A stretch of 13,968 bases of DNA, taken from assembly GCA_016934895.1 (NCBI GenBank), contig JAFGRZ010000032.1:1-13968 (forward strand), read 5' to 3'. This document shows, in pieces, positions 1 through 7,442 of the stretch. Source of the stretch: Candidatus Aminicenantota bacterium (lineage in GTDB: Bacteria > Acidobacteriota > Aminicenantia > Aminicenantales > UBA8522). A program made the translations under genes and the position numbers. Within the stretch, counting starts at the first letter, position 1. Each line of letters begins with the position of its first letter. The notes below the pieces were generated by a model. It saw only the letters and a list, made by a program, of their open reading frames with translations. It ran no database searches and was not told the DNA's origin.

Positions 1-1
1 A

Positions 2-757
2 AAGGGTTACCTGGCCTGCCGCGAGGAAGGCTGGGGCCGCCTGGCCGAGCCCGACAGGATCGCGGCCCAGGGCCTCCATCTTCTGAAAAAGAGCGAAGGC
101 CTGAAAGACCGGACGATCCTGATCACCGCCGGACCGACCCGTGAGCCCCTTGATCCCGTCCGCTACCTCTCCAACCGTTCCTCGGGGAGGATGGGCTATG
201 AGCTGGCCGGAGAAGCTCTGCGGCGGGGCGCCGGCGTCATCCTCATCTCCGGACCGACCTCGCTTCTCCCGCCGTTCGGCGCCGAGGTGAGGGAGGTGGA
301 GACCGCCGCCGAGATGGGGCGGGAGGTGGAAAAAAATTTCGGCCGCGCGGATGCGGTGATCATGACAGCCGCCGTGGCCGATTTCAGAATGGCCGCGCCC
401 TCCCCGCAGAAAATGAAGAAAAAAGAGATCCCCCGGGCCTTGAAGATCGTGGCGACCGAAGATATCTTGGCGGGGTTGCACGGGAAGCGCGGACGGGCGA
501 GGAAGATCCTTGTCGGATTTGCGGCCGAAACCGAAGACGTCGCCGGAAACGCCATGAAAAAGCTCCGGGCGAAGAATCTCGACCTCATCGTCGCCAACGA
601 CGTCTCCCGGAAAGACATAGGATTCGATTCCGATGACAACCAGGTCGTCATCATCGACCGGAAGGAGACGGTCTTCGAATCGGACAAAGAGAGCAAAAGA
701 CAGATCAGCCGTCTGATCATGGACCGGGTGGAGGCGTTGCTTGAGCGAAAAAAGTGA
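2..757 (+). CDS. coaBC: Bifunctional phosphopantothenoylcysteine decarboxylase / phosphopantothenate-cysteine ligase CoaBC, 3' part
   Basis: CoaBC makes 4'-phosphopantetheine from phosphopantothenate and cysteine in coenzyme A synthesis. The reading frame is already open at the left edge, so the first codons lie outside the window and 251 residues are visible. The first ~25 residues are the end of the CoaC (flavodoxin-like decarboxylase) domain, with the ACREEGWGRLAEP segment carrying the likely catalytic Cys (codon 17-19). The rest is the CoaB ligase domain: the nucleotide-binding stretch ITAGPTREPLDPVRYLSN, then SSGRMGYELA, TAAVADF followed by a lysine-rich KMKKK, FAAET, and AKNLDLIVAND. 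An internal ATG at 191 falls in the middle of the conserved CoaB domain and is not the start. The stop codon overlaps the TTG start of the downstream glycosylase by 17 bases, so the two are probably translationally coupled. Identification is firm. Only the length and N-terminus are unknown. Confidence 0.95.
   Translation, partial: KGYLACREEGWGRLAEPDRIAAQGLHLLKKSEGLKDRTILITAGPTREPLDPVRYLSNRSSGRMGYELAGEALRRGAGVILISGPTSLLPPFGAEVREVETAAEMGREVEKNFGRADAVIMTAAVADFRMAAPSPQKMKKKEIPRALKIVATEDILAGLHGKRGRARKILVGFAAETEDVAGNAMKKLRAKNLDLIVANDVSRKDIGFDSDDNQVVIIDRKETVFESDKESKRQISRLIMDRVEALLERKK
730..734 (+). promoter_or_regulatory. Ribosome binding site for the uracil-DNA glycosylase gene
   Basis: A GGAGG sits 6 nt before the TTG at 741, inside the end of coaBC. 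It supports choosing this non-ATG start, because no ATG exists in that frame before the conserved part of the protein. Confidence 0.6.
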
Positions 758-1493
758 GCGCCGCCTCGAGCCTCTTGAGCGGGAACTTCGGTTTCTTTCC
801 GATATCGGCGCCGACTTCATCTTTGCCCCGGAGGGAAAAAGGCGGATCCGGATAAGATCTCCGGAACCGAAAAGTGCGTCTCTTCCCGAGGCGGTTCCCC
901 GTCGCCCGCCTCCGAAGACGGACCAAGCCGCGGCGTCGAGAATCCTTCGTGAACTTGACCGTAAGATCCTCTCCTGCGCCCTCTGTCCGCTCTCCCGGGA
1001 GCGAACCCATGCCGTCCCGGGAGAAGGCCACGATCAGGCGAGACTGATGTTCGTCGGCGAAGCCCCGGGGGCCGATGAGGACTCCCAGGGGAAACCATTC
1101 ATCGGCCGGGCCGGGCAGCTCCTGACCAAGATCATCACGGCCATGGGTTTCAGCCGGCAGGACGTCTACATCACCAATGTCGTCAAGTGCCGGCCGCCCA
1201 AGAACCGCACTCCGGTCCGGGAGGAGATCGAGGCGTGCCGGCGCTACCTCGAGGCCCAGATCGAGGCGATCGCTCCCAAAGTGATCGTTTCGCTGGGCAA
1301 AGTGGCTACGGATTTTTTCTATCCTTCACCGATGGGGATGTCCAAGCGGAGGGGACAATTCGTCGAATACGGAGAGATCCTCGTCATGCCCACCTTCCAT
1401 CCCTCCTATCTCATCCGGAATGAGGGCAACAGGGAGTTGAGGAAGGCTGTTTGGTCGGACATGAAGCAGGTTATGGCTGTCTTGAACGAATAA
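741..1493 (+). CDS. Family 4 uracil-DNA glycosylase (Fe-S type)
   Basis: The 250-residue protein belongs to the thermostable, iron-sulfur uracil-DNA glycosylases (family 4, also called SPO1 DNA polymerase-related). These excise uracil arising from cytosine deamination to start base-excision repair. Four cysteines, C79, C82, C150 and C166, have the family spacing for a 4Fe-4S cluster. Motif 1 is GEAPGADED (106-114), followed by GKPFIGRAGQLL. Motif 2 is TFHPSYLIRN (218-227). Residues 1-70 form a charged, proline-rich extension ahead of the catalytic domain. Such extensions are common in this family and its role here is unknown. The start is TTG at 741, with GGAGG at proper spacing and a 17-base overlap with coaBC. 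The stop TAA shares its last base with the ATG of priA, again suggesting coupled translation. A DNA-repair gene next to priA makes biological sense. The specific gene name (udg) is not certain. Confidence 0.92.
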   Translation: MSEKSERRLEPLERELRFLSDIGADFIFAPEGKRRIRIRSPEPKSASLPEAVPRRPPPKTDQAAASRILRELDRKILSCALCPLSRERTHAVPGEGHDQARLMFVGEAPGADEDSQGKPFIGRAGQLLTKIITAMGFSRQDVYITNVVKCRPPKNRTPVREEIEACRRYLEAQIEAIAPKVIVSLGKVATDFFYPSPMGMSKRRGQFVEYGEILVMPTFHPSYLIRNEGNRELRKAVWSDMKQVMAVLNE

Positions 1494-3643
1494 TGCCGCT
1501 CTTCGCCGACGTCATCTTGCCCTTACCTCTCGATCAACCGTATACCTACTCTCTGGCCGAGGAGATGAAAAGGCCGGCCCGGGTGGGTTCCCGCGTTCTT
1601 GTCCCCCTCGGGGGGCGCTGGCTCACGGGAATCATCGTCGGTTTCAGAAAAAGAAAACCCGGCCGTGCCCTGGAAGTCAAACCTATCGCCGAGGTTTTGG
1701 ATGAAACCCCTCTATTCACTTCCGAGCTTCTGGCCTTCGTCAGGAGATTGGGCCGTTATTACGTTGTTCCCTGGGGGGAAATGCTGCCATCCGCTGTGCC
1801 GCCGTCTTTGCTCGTCAGGAGCAGAGCGTCCGTCCTCCTGACGGAGAAAGGGAAAAAGGCCCTTGAACGAGGTCTGCTGAGCGAAGACGAACGCCGCCTT
1901 GCGGTTCTTCTTGAAAAAAAACCGCACTCCCCGCTTTTTCTGGAGAGCAAAAGCGGGGCCAAAAACGTCCCGGCTCTTATTGCCAGGATGCGGAGAAAAG
2001 AATTTGTCGCGGTCGAACGTTCCATCCGACGGGTCCGCCGAAGGAGTCGGCCCGAGCCCTCTCGATCCCCGGCCCAGCTCGAGCTGGACTTCTCCGTGGA
2101 TGAAAGGGTCTGCCGGGCGGTGGAGATGATTTCCGGAGTGATGGCCAAAAAAGCCTTCTCTTCCTTTCTCCTTTTCGGCGCCGCCGGTCGGCGCAAAGAC
2201 GTCTATTCCCGTCTCCTCCGGGAAGCAGTCTCGAAATCAGGATCCGTCCTTTATCTCGTTCCCGAGATCTCGCTGACCTCGGGCTTGATCGAAGAGTTTG
2301 AAAAAAGCCTGGGCGGCGGCCTGGCGGTTTTCCACAGCGGGAAGACGGACCGACAACGGGAACTCGAATGGCAGGAGATCAAAGAGGGCCGCGTCCGAGT
2401 GGTCATCGGAGCCCGCTCGGCTCTGTTCTCGCCGCTCCGAAACCTGCGTCTGATCATCCTCGATGAAGAGCAAGATGAAAGTTACTCTCAACAGGAGGGC
2501 CTCCCGTTTGACGTCCGGCGGGCGGCGGGACTCCGGGCCGAAGAGGAAAAGGCCGTCCTGGTGATGGGAAGTTCGGCGCCGACTGTCGAATCCTTTTACC
2601 GCGCCCGCAAGGGACGCTCGCTCGTCGACGTCGGCCCCGAGTTTGCCAAACCGAAAGTGACGGTCATCGATTCGCGCGGCCGGCCGGGATTGATCGACGG
2701 GCGGCTTGTCCGGGCCGTCCGGGAGCGGCTGGGAAAAAAAGAACAAGCCATTATCTTTTTCAACCGAAGGGGTTATGCCTCCTCTCTGGCCTGCAACCGG
2801 TGCGGTTTCGTGCCGAAATGCGACCGCTGTGACTTTGCTCTTTCTTACCATAAGAGCGAAGGAACGCTGGTCTGTCATGCCTGTCACCGGAGCGTCCCCG
2901 CCGAGCTGATCTGCCCGCGTTGCCGGGGGCCGCTGACGGTCAGAAGAAGCGCCGGGATCGAGGCCGTGGCCGAGGATCTCAGGAGGACGTTTCCCGGGAA
3001 CAGGGTCGAAGTCTGGGCCGCCGGCGAAGCCGGCCGGAAGGAACATAGAGAATCGCTTCTCCGGGAGTTTGAAAAAGGGGATATTGATATCCTGGTCGGG
3101 ACGCACCGGCTGACCCGCGAGGCCGGTCTTCCGGCGGTGACGTTCGTCGGCATCCTTCATCCGGAGATGGTCCTTCATCTGGCCGATTTTCGATCGGGGC
3201 AGAGAGCTTTCCAAATCATCTTCCGGACATCCCGCTGGCTTCGGTTGGCTGACGATGCCGAGCTCTTGATCCAAACGACCGCCCCCGACCATTACAGCAT
3301 CCGGGCGGCGGCTCAGGGCGATTATGCGGCTTTTTACAGGAGCGAAATCAAATTCCGCCGGCTTCTCGATTATCCTCCCTTTTCTTCATTGGCGGAGGTC
3401 GTTTTTAGCGCCCGGAACGTGCGACGGGCCGCGGCCGCAGCCCGCATGTTCGCCGCTAAGGTCAAGGATTCAAGCAGTGGCATCCAGGTGTTTGGACCCT
3501 CTCTGGCTCCGCTGGCCCGGAAGCGGGATCTTTTTCGGGTCCAGGTGAGTCTCAAAGCGCGGCGGCCGGAGTCCCTGAGGAAAGTCCTGACCCTCGGCCT
3601 TAAGGAGATTCGCTCGAAGAAATCCGTCCTTCTCTTCCCCTAG
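1493..3643 (+). CDS. priA: PriA-like primosomal protein N' with degenerate helicase motifs
   Basis: PriA recognises stalled forks and loads the replicative helicase. The 716-residue length, the N-terminal 3'-DNA-binding domain (FADVILPLPLDQPYTY, residues 4-19; VGSRVLVPLGGR), motif Ia (LVPEISLT), motif IV (IFFNRRGYAS) and eight zinc cysteines (C434, C437, C443, C446, C461, C464, C474, C477) are typical. The ATPase motifs are not. The P-loop, usually GVTGSGKTEVY, reads GAAGRRKDVY (229-238) and is one residue shorter. DEEH is DEEQ (324-327). The motif V region reads GTHRLTREAGLP (536-547). The motif VI GRAGR arginines are replaced (RTSRWLRL, 578-585). The frame is intact throughout with no sign of a frameshift, so the protein is likely made but unlikely to unwind DNA. 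The start is ATG 1493, overlapping the glycosylase stop by one base. An in-frame ATG at 1451 would add 14 residues not seen in the family. Family assignment is firm; loss of helicase activity is inference. Confidence 0.9.
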   Translation: MPLFADVILPLPLDQPYTYSLAEEMKRPARVGSRVLVPLGGRWLTGIIVGFRKRKPGRALEVKPIAEVLDETPLFTSELLAFVRRLGRYYVVPWGEMLPSAVPPSLLVRSRASVLLTEKGKKALERGLLSEDERRLAVLLEKKPHSPLFLESKSGAKNVPALIARMRRKEFVAVERSIRRVRRRSRPEPSRSPAQLELDFSVDERVCRAVEMISGVMAKKAFSSFLLFGAAGRRKDVYSRLLREAVSKSGSVLYLVPEISLTSGLIEEFEKSLGGGLAVFHSGKTDRQRELEWQEIKEGRVRVVIGARSALFSPLRNLRLIILDEEQDESYSQQEGLPFDVRRAAGLRAEEEKAVLVMGSSAPTVESFYRARKGRSLVDVGPEFAKPKVTVIDSRGRPGLIDGRLVRAVRERLGKKEQAIIFFNRRGYASSLACNRCGFVPKCDRCDFALSYHKSEGTLVCHACHRSVPAELICPRCRGPLTVRRSAGIEAVAEDLRRTFPGNRVEVWAAGEAGRKEHRESLLREFEKGDIDILVGTHRLTREAGLPAVTFVGILHPEMVLHLADFRSGQRAFQIIFRTSRWLRLADDAELLIQTTAPDHYSIRAAAQGDYAAFYRSEIKFRRLLDYPPFSSLAEVVFSARNVRRAAAAARMFAAKVKDSSSGIQVFGPSLAPLARKRDLFRVQVSLKARRPESLRKVLTLGLKEIRSKKSVLLFP

Positions 3644-3652
3644 GAGGAGAAG
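3629..3652. terminator. Inverted repeat spanning the priA stop, possible bidirectional terminator or mRNA end
   Basis: The arms CTTCTCTTCC (3629-3638) and GGAGGAGAAG (3643-3652) pair over 10 positions (one G-U) around a CCTA loop. The TAG stop of priA (3641-3643) lies in the loop and first arm base. It sits between the convergent priA and lipoprotein genes, whose coding ends are 32 bases apart. Neither strand has a run of T after the stem, so it does not match a classical intrinsic terminator. It may act as a 3'-end stabiliser or a barrier to convergent transcription. Confidence 0.45.
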
Positions 3653-3675
3653 AATTCGTCCGGTGTGGGCCCGGT

Positions 3676-4488
3676 TTACCTCTGGCGGATGATCCTGATC
3701 TGGAGCTGCTCGGAGAGATCCTGGCTCACTTCAACGCTGATGTTGACCGTCGCGCCGGTCGGCGGAAGCTCGACCCAAAGCGGTCCGACATAGGTGACTG
3801 AAGCGACTCCCTGGTCATTGGTCAGGGCCATAGTATTCCGCTTCCGGTCGGCAAACCGACCGATATCGGGAGTGAGCACGAAATAGACCGGAATGCCGGC
3901 CGCCGGGGCGCCGCCCTCGGTCAGAACGGCTCTGATCTCGGAACGCGCCCTCGTCTCGCCCGCGTAGATCAAATCCGGGATCGCTTCGGCCTTGAAGAGG
4001 ATCTCGTCGGAATCGCGAATCACATAAAGGGGAGCCGTGTCGGCGATGATTTGGGAGCCGTCCCAAGCGACGGTCGCCCGGACATAGAGATAGCCATTGT
4101 CGGCGATCTCCTCCGTCAGGGGGCCGTAATAGTGGGTCCGGGCGATGCCGCTTCCGTCAGTGACGATGGATTGCATCGCCAGGTTCCCGTCGAAATAGCC
4201 CAGATTCATCCGGGTGCCGGCGCTGTCCACAACTTCGAAGAAGACCGTCTTGTCGGCGAGAGGAGACCCGTCATAGCGCATCAAGGTGGCTGTGATTTCG
4301 CTTGTTTGCCGGTCCAGGAGTCCGGCGAAGATCACGTTCGGGCTGGCATTCAACGTCAGTGTCGTGGCGATGGAAGAGGGGCCGGTGGGGGAGGGTTCGT
4401 CGATAGTGGATTTCTGGCACGCATAAAAGGTGAGGAGAAGCACGGCCACAGAGGCCGCGATCAAGATTGGCTTATTGTTTGTCTTCAT
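3676..4488 (-). CDS. Lipoprotein with two tandem Big_1 (invasin-like Ig) domains
   Basis: This 270-residue protein is not a recognised named family. A hydrophobic signal (residues 7-22) ends in a lipobox-like TFYAC with C24 as the probable lipidated residue, followed by a Ser/Pro/Thr-rich spacer. Two diverged copies of a bacterial Ig-like module follow. Copy 1 (about 43-160) has NVIFAG, SEITATL, GSPLADKTVFFEV and DGSGIARTHYYGPL. Copy 2 (about 162-268) has DLIYAG, SEIRAVL, GAPAAGIPVYFVL and NDQGVASVTYVGPL. Such domains are known from invasins, intimins and surface adhesins. The start at 4488 is preferred over an in-frame ATG at 4506 because it has an AAGGTGAT site 6 nt upstream and gives a tidier signal peptide. 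It is the last gene of the coaD-pilMNOPQ operon, 27 bases after the preceding lipoprotein gene. The role is unknown. By context it could be a cell-surface partner of the pilus machine. Export is likely; function is speculation. Confidence 0.8.
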   Translation of the reverse strand: MKTNNKPILIAASVAVLLLTFYACQKSTIDEPSPTGPSSIATTLTLNASPNVIFAGLLDRQTSEITATLMRYDGSPLADKTVFFEVVDSAGTRMNLGYFDGNLAMQSIVTDGSGIARTHYYGPLTEEIADNGYLYVRATVAWDGSQIIADTAPLYVIRDSDEILFKAEAIPDLIYAGETRARSEIRAVLTEGGAPAAGIPVYFVLTPDIGRFADRKRNTMALTNDQGVASVTYVGPLWVELPPTGATVNISVEVSQDLSEQLQIRIIRQR

Positions 4489-4492
4489 GTTG

Positions 4493-4500
4493 ATCACCTT
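4493..4500 (-). promoter_or_regulatory. Ribosome binding site deciding the start of the Big_1 lipoprotein
   Basis: Read on the minus strand, AAGGTGAT precedes the ATG at 4488 with good spacing. The alternative ATG at 4506 has only a pyrimidine-containing CACCTGACT upstream. A near-identical stretch (AAAAGGTGATCA then ATG) precedes pilO. Confidence 0.55.
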
Positions 4501-4515
4501 TTTCATAGTCAGGTG

Positions 4516-5115
4516 CTACTCGCTGGCCGAGTCCGCGTAGTTGGCGAAATAGACGGTCAGCTGGCCGGTGGCCTTGACCGTCCTGTTCACCATGTCATGA
4601 CCATAGAATTCAATCGTGGCCGTGCAGGCCAGGACGACCTCCGACCCGAGGTCCGCCAATCCGATCAAGGGCGGCTCGAGCTTAGCGACCTCTCTCACCA
4701 GGACAAGGCTGGCCGATGCGGTCGAGCCCGCTTTAATGACAGTGGACATGGATCCTTCGAAGGGATAGGGGACATCCTGGCCCGGAGTCTTTCTGCCATC
4801 CGTCCGGGTGAAGCTCACCAGGTAGCGGGTCAGGACGATGTCATTGTACTGGGATTGTCCCAGGATGGGATCGGGATTCAGGGTCTCCGCCCGGAGGGTG
4901 GCCGAGATGGAATCCGCCCGGACGCTTCCGTTGCCCAACAGGACATCGGATTGCAGGAAATTCGCGCTGCCGCCGTCGGCATCTGATCCCAGGAGGCTAT
5001 CGACGATCAGCATGCTGGCCGACCGGGAATCGTCTTCAACCGGGTTGCAGGAAACCAGAGCTAGGAAAGCCGAAAGGATGACCGCTAGACCGAATACCGT
5101 CTTCATGTTTTTCAT
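4516..5115 (-). CDS. Putative lipoprotein of unknown function downstream of pilQ
   Basis: The 199-residue product has a signal peptide with LALVSC at residues 18-23, a good lipobox, so C23 should be acylated. The mature part starts NPVEDDSRS, is acidic and Ser-rich, and then becomes beta-rich: ADSISATLRAE, NDIVLTRYLVSFTRTDGR, a segment after PYPFEGSMSTVIKAG, and a closing ATIEFYGHDMVNRTVKATGQL strand pair. No cysteine pair or catalytic motif is visible apart from one further Cys near residue 163. I do not recognise the family. The gene starts 11 bases after the pilQ stop with an AAGGGG site 7 nt before the ATG, so it belongs to the pil operon. By position it could be an outer-membrane pilotin-like or secretin-associated protein, but it has no sequence match that I can see to known pilotins, which are largely helical TPR proteins. 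Localisation is likely; function is unknown. Confidence 0.75.
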   Translation of the reverse strand: MKNMKTVFGLAVILSAFLALVSCNPVEDDSRSASMLIVDSLLGSDADGGSANFLQSDVLLGNGSVRADSISATLRAETLNPDPILGQSQYNDIVLTRYLVSFTRTDGRKTPGQDVPYPFEGSMSTVIKAGSTASASLVLVREVAKLEPPLIGLADLGSEVVLACTATIEFYGHDMVNRTVKATGQLTVYFANYADSASE

Positions 5116-5126
5116 GGTCGCACCCC

Positions 5127-7439
5127 TTATTTAATGATCCGGGGAGTGATGAAGATGAGCAACTCCCGATTTTGTTTCGTCCGGGCGAATGATTTGAAGA
5201 GGTTCCCCAGGATAGGTATGGTATGCAGGAACGGAACCCGATCCCGGGTGATGGAATCTTCCGTCCGGTAGATACCGCCAATGACGGTCGTCCCGCCGTC
5301 GGGGATCATGACCGTCGTCCGGGCGCTCTGGGTGGTGATCGGCGGGATGCCGTTGACCAGGTTGGCGAAATCGGCGGCGTTGTTCTGAATCTCGATTGTC
5401 ATGATGATGGTGCCCTCGGCGGTGATCTGAGGTGTGGCCCTGAGTTCCAGGGCCGCGTTGACATACCGCGTTGTGACCGTGAAATTGGCCACGGTCTGGA
5501 CCGGGATCTGCCGGCCCTGGACGATCTCGGCCTGTTGGTTGTTTTGGGTTGTGACCTTGGGGCTCGAGATGATGCGTCCTTCTCCGGCGGTCTCCAGGGC
5601 GGTGAGATACATGTCCAGCCGGAAGGTGTCCAGAATGTTGGCGAAGGAGAATCCGACGGCGGTGTTGAAGGCGGGTGCCGGAAGGTTGATGGAATATCCG
5701 CCGAGCGGACCGCCGACTCCCTTGGTCACGATGCCCTGAGGGATGACCGAGCCGTCCGCTAAAACCGAATTCGGGAACGATAGGCTCGTCTGGTTTCCGT
5801 AGTAGGGATCGGCGACACCGCGCCAGCCCCACTGGACGCCGAGGTTGCGAATGAAGGTGGAGGTGGCCTCGACGATCCGCGCTTCGATCGACACCTGCGG
5901 GGTGGGCGTGTCCAGGACGGTCAGCAATCTCTCGAGGAGGTCCAGGTTCTCCCGGACGTCGGAGATGATCAGAGTGTTCGTCCGCTCGTCAATGGTGATC
6001 TCGCCCCGAGATGATTTCTTGGCGTTGAGCAGGCTCAAGACGTCCCGGGCCTTGGAATAGGACAGGGTGACGGTCTTGACGATAAGAGGCCCGGCGAGTT
6101 CTTTGCTCTCCCTGAGCTTCCTCTGATCCTCGTCCTCCCGGGTTAACACGCTGACCGGGGCGATGCGCAGGACATTCCCTTCCAGGACCTTGCCGAGCTT
6201 ATTGTTGCGGAGGAGAATATCAAGCGCCTGATCCCAGGGGACATCTTCGAGGTTGCAGGTGACAACGCCCCTCACTTCCGGATCGAAGACGACATTCAGT
6301 TTGGCGAAGTCGCCGAGATAGAGGATGACATCCCGAAGGTCGGCGTCTTTAAACTTCAGGGAGATGATCTCGCCCGTGTATTTGACCTCCCTCTCCACGA
6401 GAGTTTTGGGCTGGTATCGGGTCTCCTGCTCCTGGCCGAAACTCACGTCTTCCTGGCGGGCCGGGGGAGGAGAACTTTTCTTGGCCTCGGCCTTGCCGTT
6501 CTTTCCGTTTTCCGCTTTGGCCGGCGCGGCGGGAATGGGAGAATGGACCTCCGTCTCGGACGGCGTCTCCGTCTTGGCCGCTGTCATGACCGGCGGCGAG
6601 GGAGGCGGAGCTGGCTCCTCGACCGCCCTTCCGGCGGCGGATGCCAGAACGGCGTCTCTCTCCTTCAAAAAAGAAACAATGATCTCGTCACCGTCCGAAT
6701 GAAGGTTATAACAGACCGGTTCATTCAGGTCGAAGACCATCCGGGTGATGGAGCGGGGATTGCTGAGTTGGAACTGGGCAACCCGGACCTTTTTCAATCC
6801 GTAGCGGTCGACCGGCAGGAAAGACGCCGGCTCTTCGTAAACCGCATTGAATACGTCGACGACCAGCCGCAGTGGATTTTCAAGGGCAAAGACCTGAGTG
6901 ACGGTGTCGCCGCTGAGGCGGGCTCGAAATCGGACCTCGCCCGCCCCGTCCTCTATGTTCAATGAATTCATGAAGATCGTCGAACCGGCGGTCTTGTCCA
7001 ATTGCTGCTGGACCTGGGCCTCTAGGGGAGGATCTCCCAATCCCCTCTGGATCCGGTTCAATGTGATGACCGCTTGGTTTTCTTCGGTCTTAACCGTGTA
7101 AGGGACCGATTCGCGGAGGCGGATCGACAGCCGGGCCTGTTCGGCGCCCGCTTTTTCCAAATGGACGGCGGTGATGAGCGGAATGCCGGCGGCTTGAATC
7201 GGCGGCTCGCCGCTCAGGGCGACATGGTCGAGTTCAAGGATGAGCGTCTTGTCCTCGTAATACGTCCGGGTGACAGTCAATGCTCTGTCCGTTTCCACGA
7301 CGACCCGGGTGTTCAGCAAACCGGGCTGGGCGACAATCTTATTTATCGTGGCCGCAGCAGGGAATCCGGGGCTGGTGCCGGCGAAGACAACCGCAAGGCT
7401 CAAGGTGGTGAAGAGCAGCCAAAAAGCTTTCCTTTTCAT
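5127..7439 (-). CDS. pilQ: Type IV pilus secretin PilQ
   Basis: PilQ is the outer-membrane multimeric pore through which the type IV pilus fibre passes. The 770-residue protein has a signal peptide (1-29, ending PAAA). Two AMIN domains follow (about 30-130 and 155-258), which in the family bind peptidoglycan. Next is a Pro/Ala/Lys/Glu-rich linker (about 270-345). Then comes the secretin N0/STN domain (358-426, with PWDQALDILL), an N1/KH-like domain (455-511, with TNTLIISDVREN) and the secretin core (about 515-770). The core ends with PDGGTTVIGGIYR (713-725) and VPFLHTIPILGNLF (735-748). Length and order are normal for the family. The gene starts 3 bases after the pilP stop and ends 11 bases before the first lipoprotein gene. 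Call is firm. The second AMIN domain assignment is from fold-like pattern only. Confidence 0.96.
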   Translation of the reverse strand: MKRKAFWLLFTTLSLAVVFAGTSPGFPAAATINKIVAQPGLLNTRVVVETDRALTVTRTYYEDKTLILELDHVALSGEPPIQAAGIPLITAVHLEKAGAEQARLSIRLRESVPYTVKTEENQAVITLNRIQRGLGDPPLEAQVQQQLDKTAGSTIFMNSLNIEDGAGEVRFRARLSGDTVTQVFALENPLRLVVDVFNAVYEEPASFLPVDRYGLKKVRVAQFQLSNPRSITRMVFDLNEPVCYNLHSDGDEIIVSFLKERDAVLASAAGRAVEEPAPPPSPPVMTAAKTETPSETEVHSPIPAAPAKAENGKNGKAEAKKSSPPPARQEDVSFGQEQETRYQPKTLVEREVKYTGEIISLKFKDADLRDVILYLGDFAKLNVVFDPEVRGVVTCNLEDVPWDQALDILLRNNKLGKVLEGNVLRIAPVSVLTREDEDQRKLRESKELAGPLIVKTVTLSYSKARDVLSLLNAKKSSRGEITIDERTNTLIISDVRENLDLLERLLTVLDTPTPQVSIEARIVEATSTFIRNLGVQWGWRGVADPYYGNQTSLSFPNSVLADGSVIPQGIVTKGVGGPLGGYSINLPAPAFNTAVGFSFANILDTFRLDMYLTALETAGEGRIISSPKVTTQNNQQAEIVQGRQIPVQTVANFTVTTRYVNAALELRATPQITAEGTIIMTIEIQNNAADFANLVNGIPPITTQSARTTVMIPDGGTTVIGGIYRTEDSITRDRVPFLHTIPILGNLFKSFARTKQNRELLIFITPRIIK

Positions 7440-7442
7440 GTT

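Noticed and set aside
2174..2215. Frameshift as the cause of the abnormal PriA P-loop
   Set aside because: The flanking sequence (SSFLLFG before, VYSRLLREA after) stays in the same frame and matches the family, so only an in-frame one-residue change is needed.
2333..2350. HSGKTD in PriA as a displaced Walker A
   Set aside because: It aligns with the ordinary HSGLSDGER stretch after motif Ia in PriA; the GKT is coincidental and lacks the glycine-rich loop context.
2237..3292. Minus-strand open frame (351 codons) opposite priA
   Set aside because: Antisense to a recognisable PriA with zinc motifs; no protein family features.
4051..4986. Long plus-strand open frame (311 codons) opposite the lipoproteins
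   Set aside because: It is antisense to two genes with lipoboxes, ribosome sites and operon context; its translation is Asp/Gly/His-rich with no domain-like pattern.
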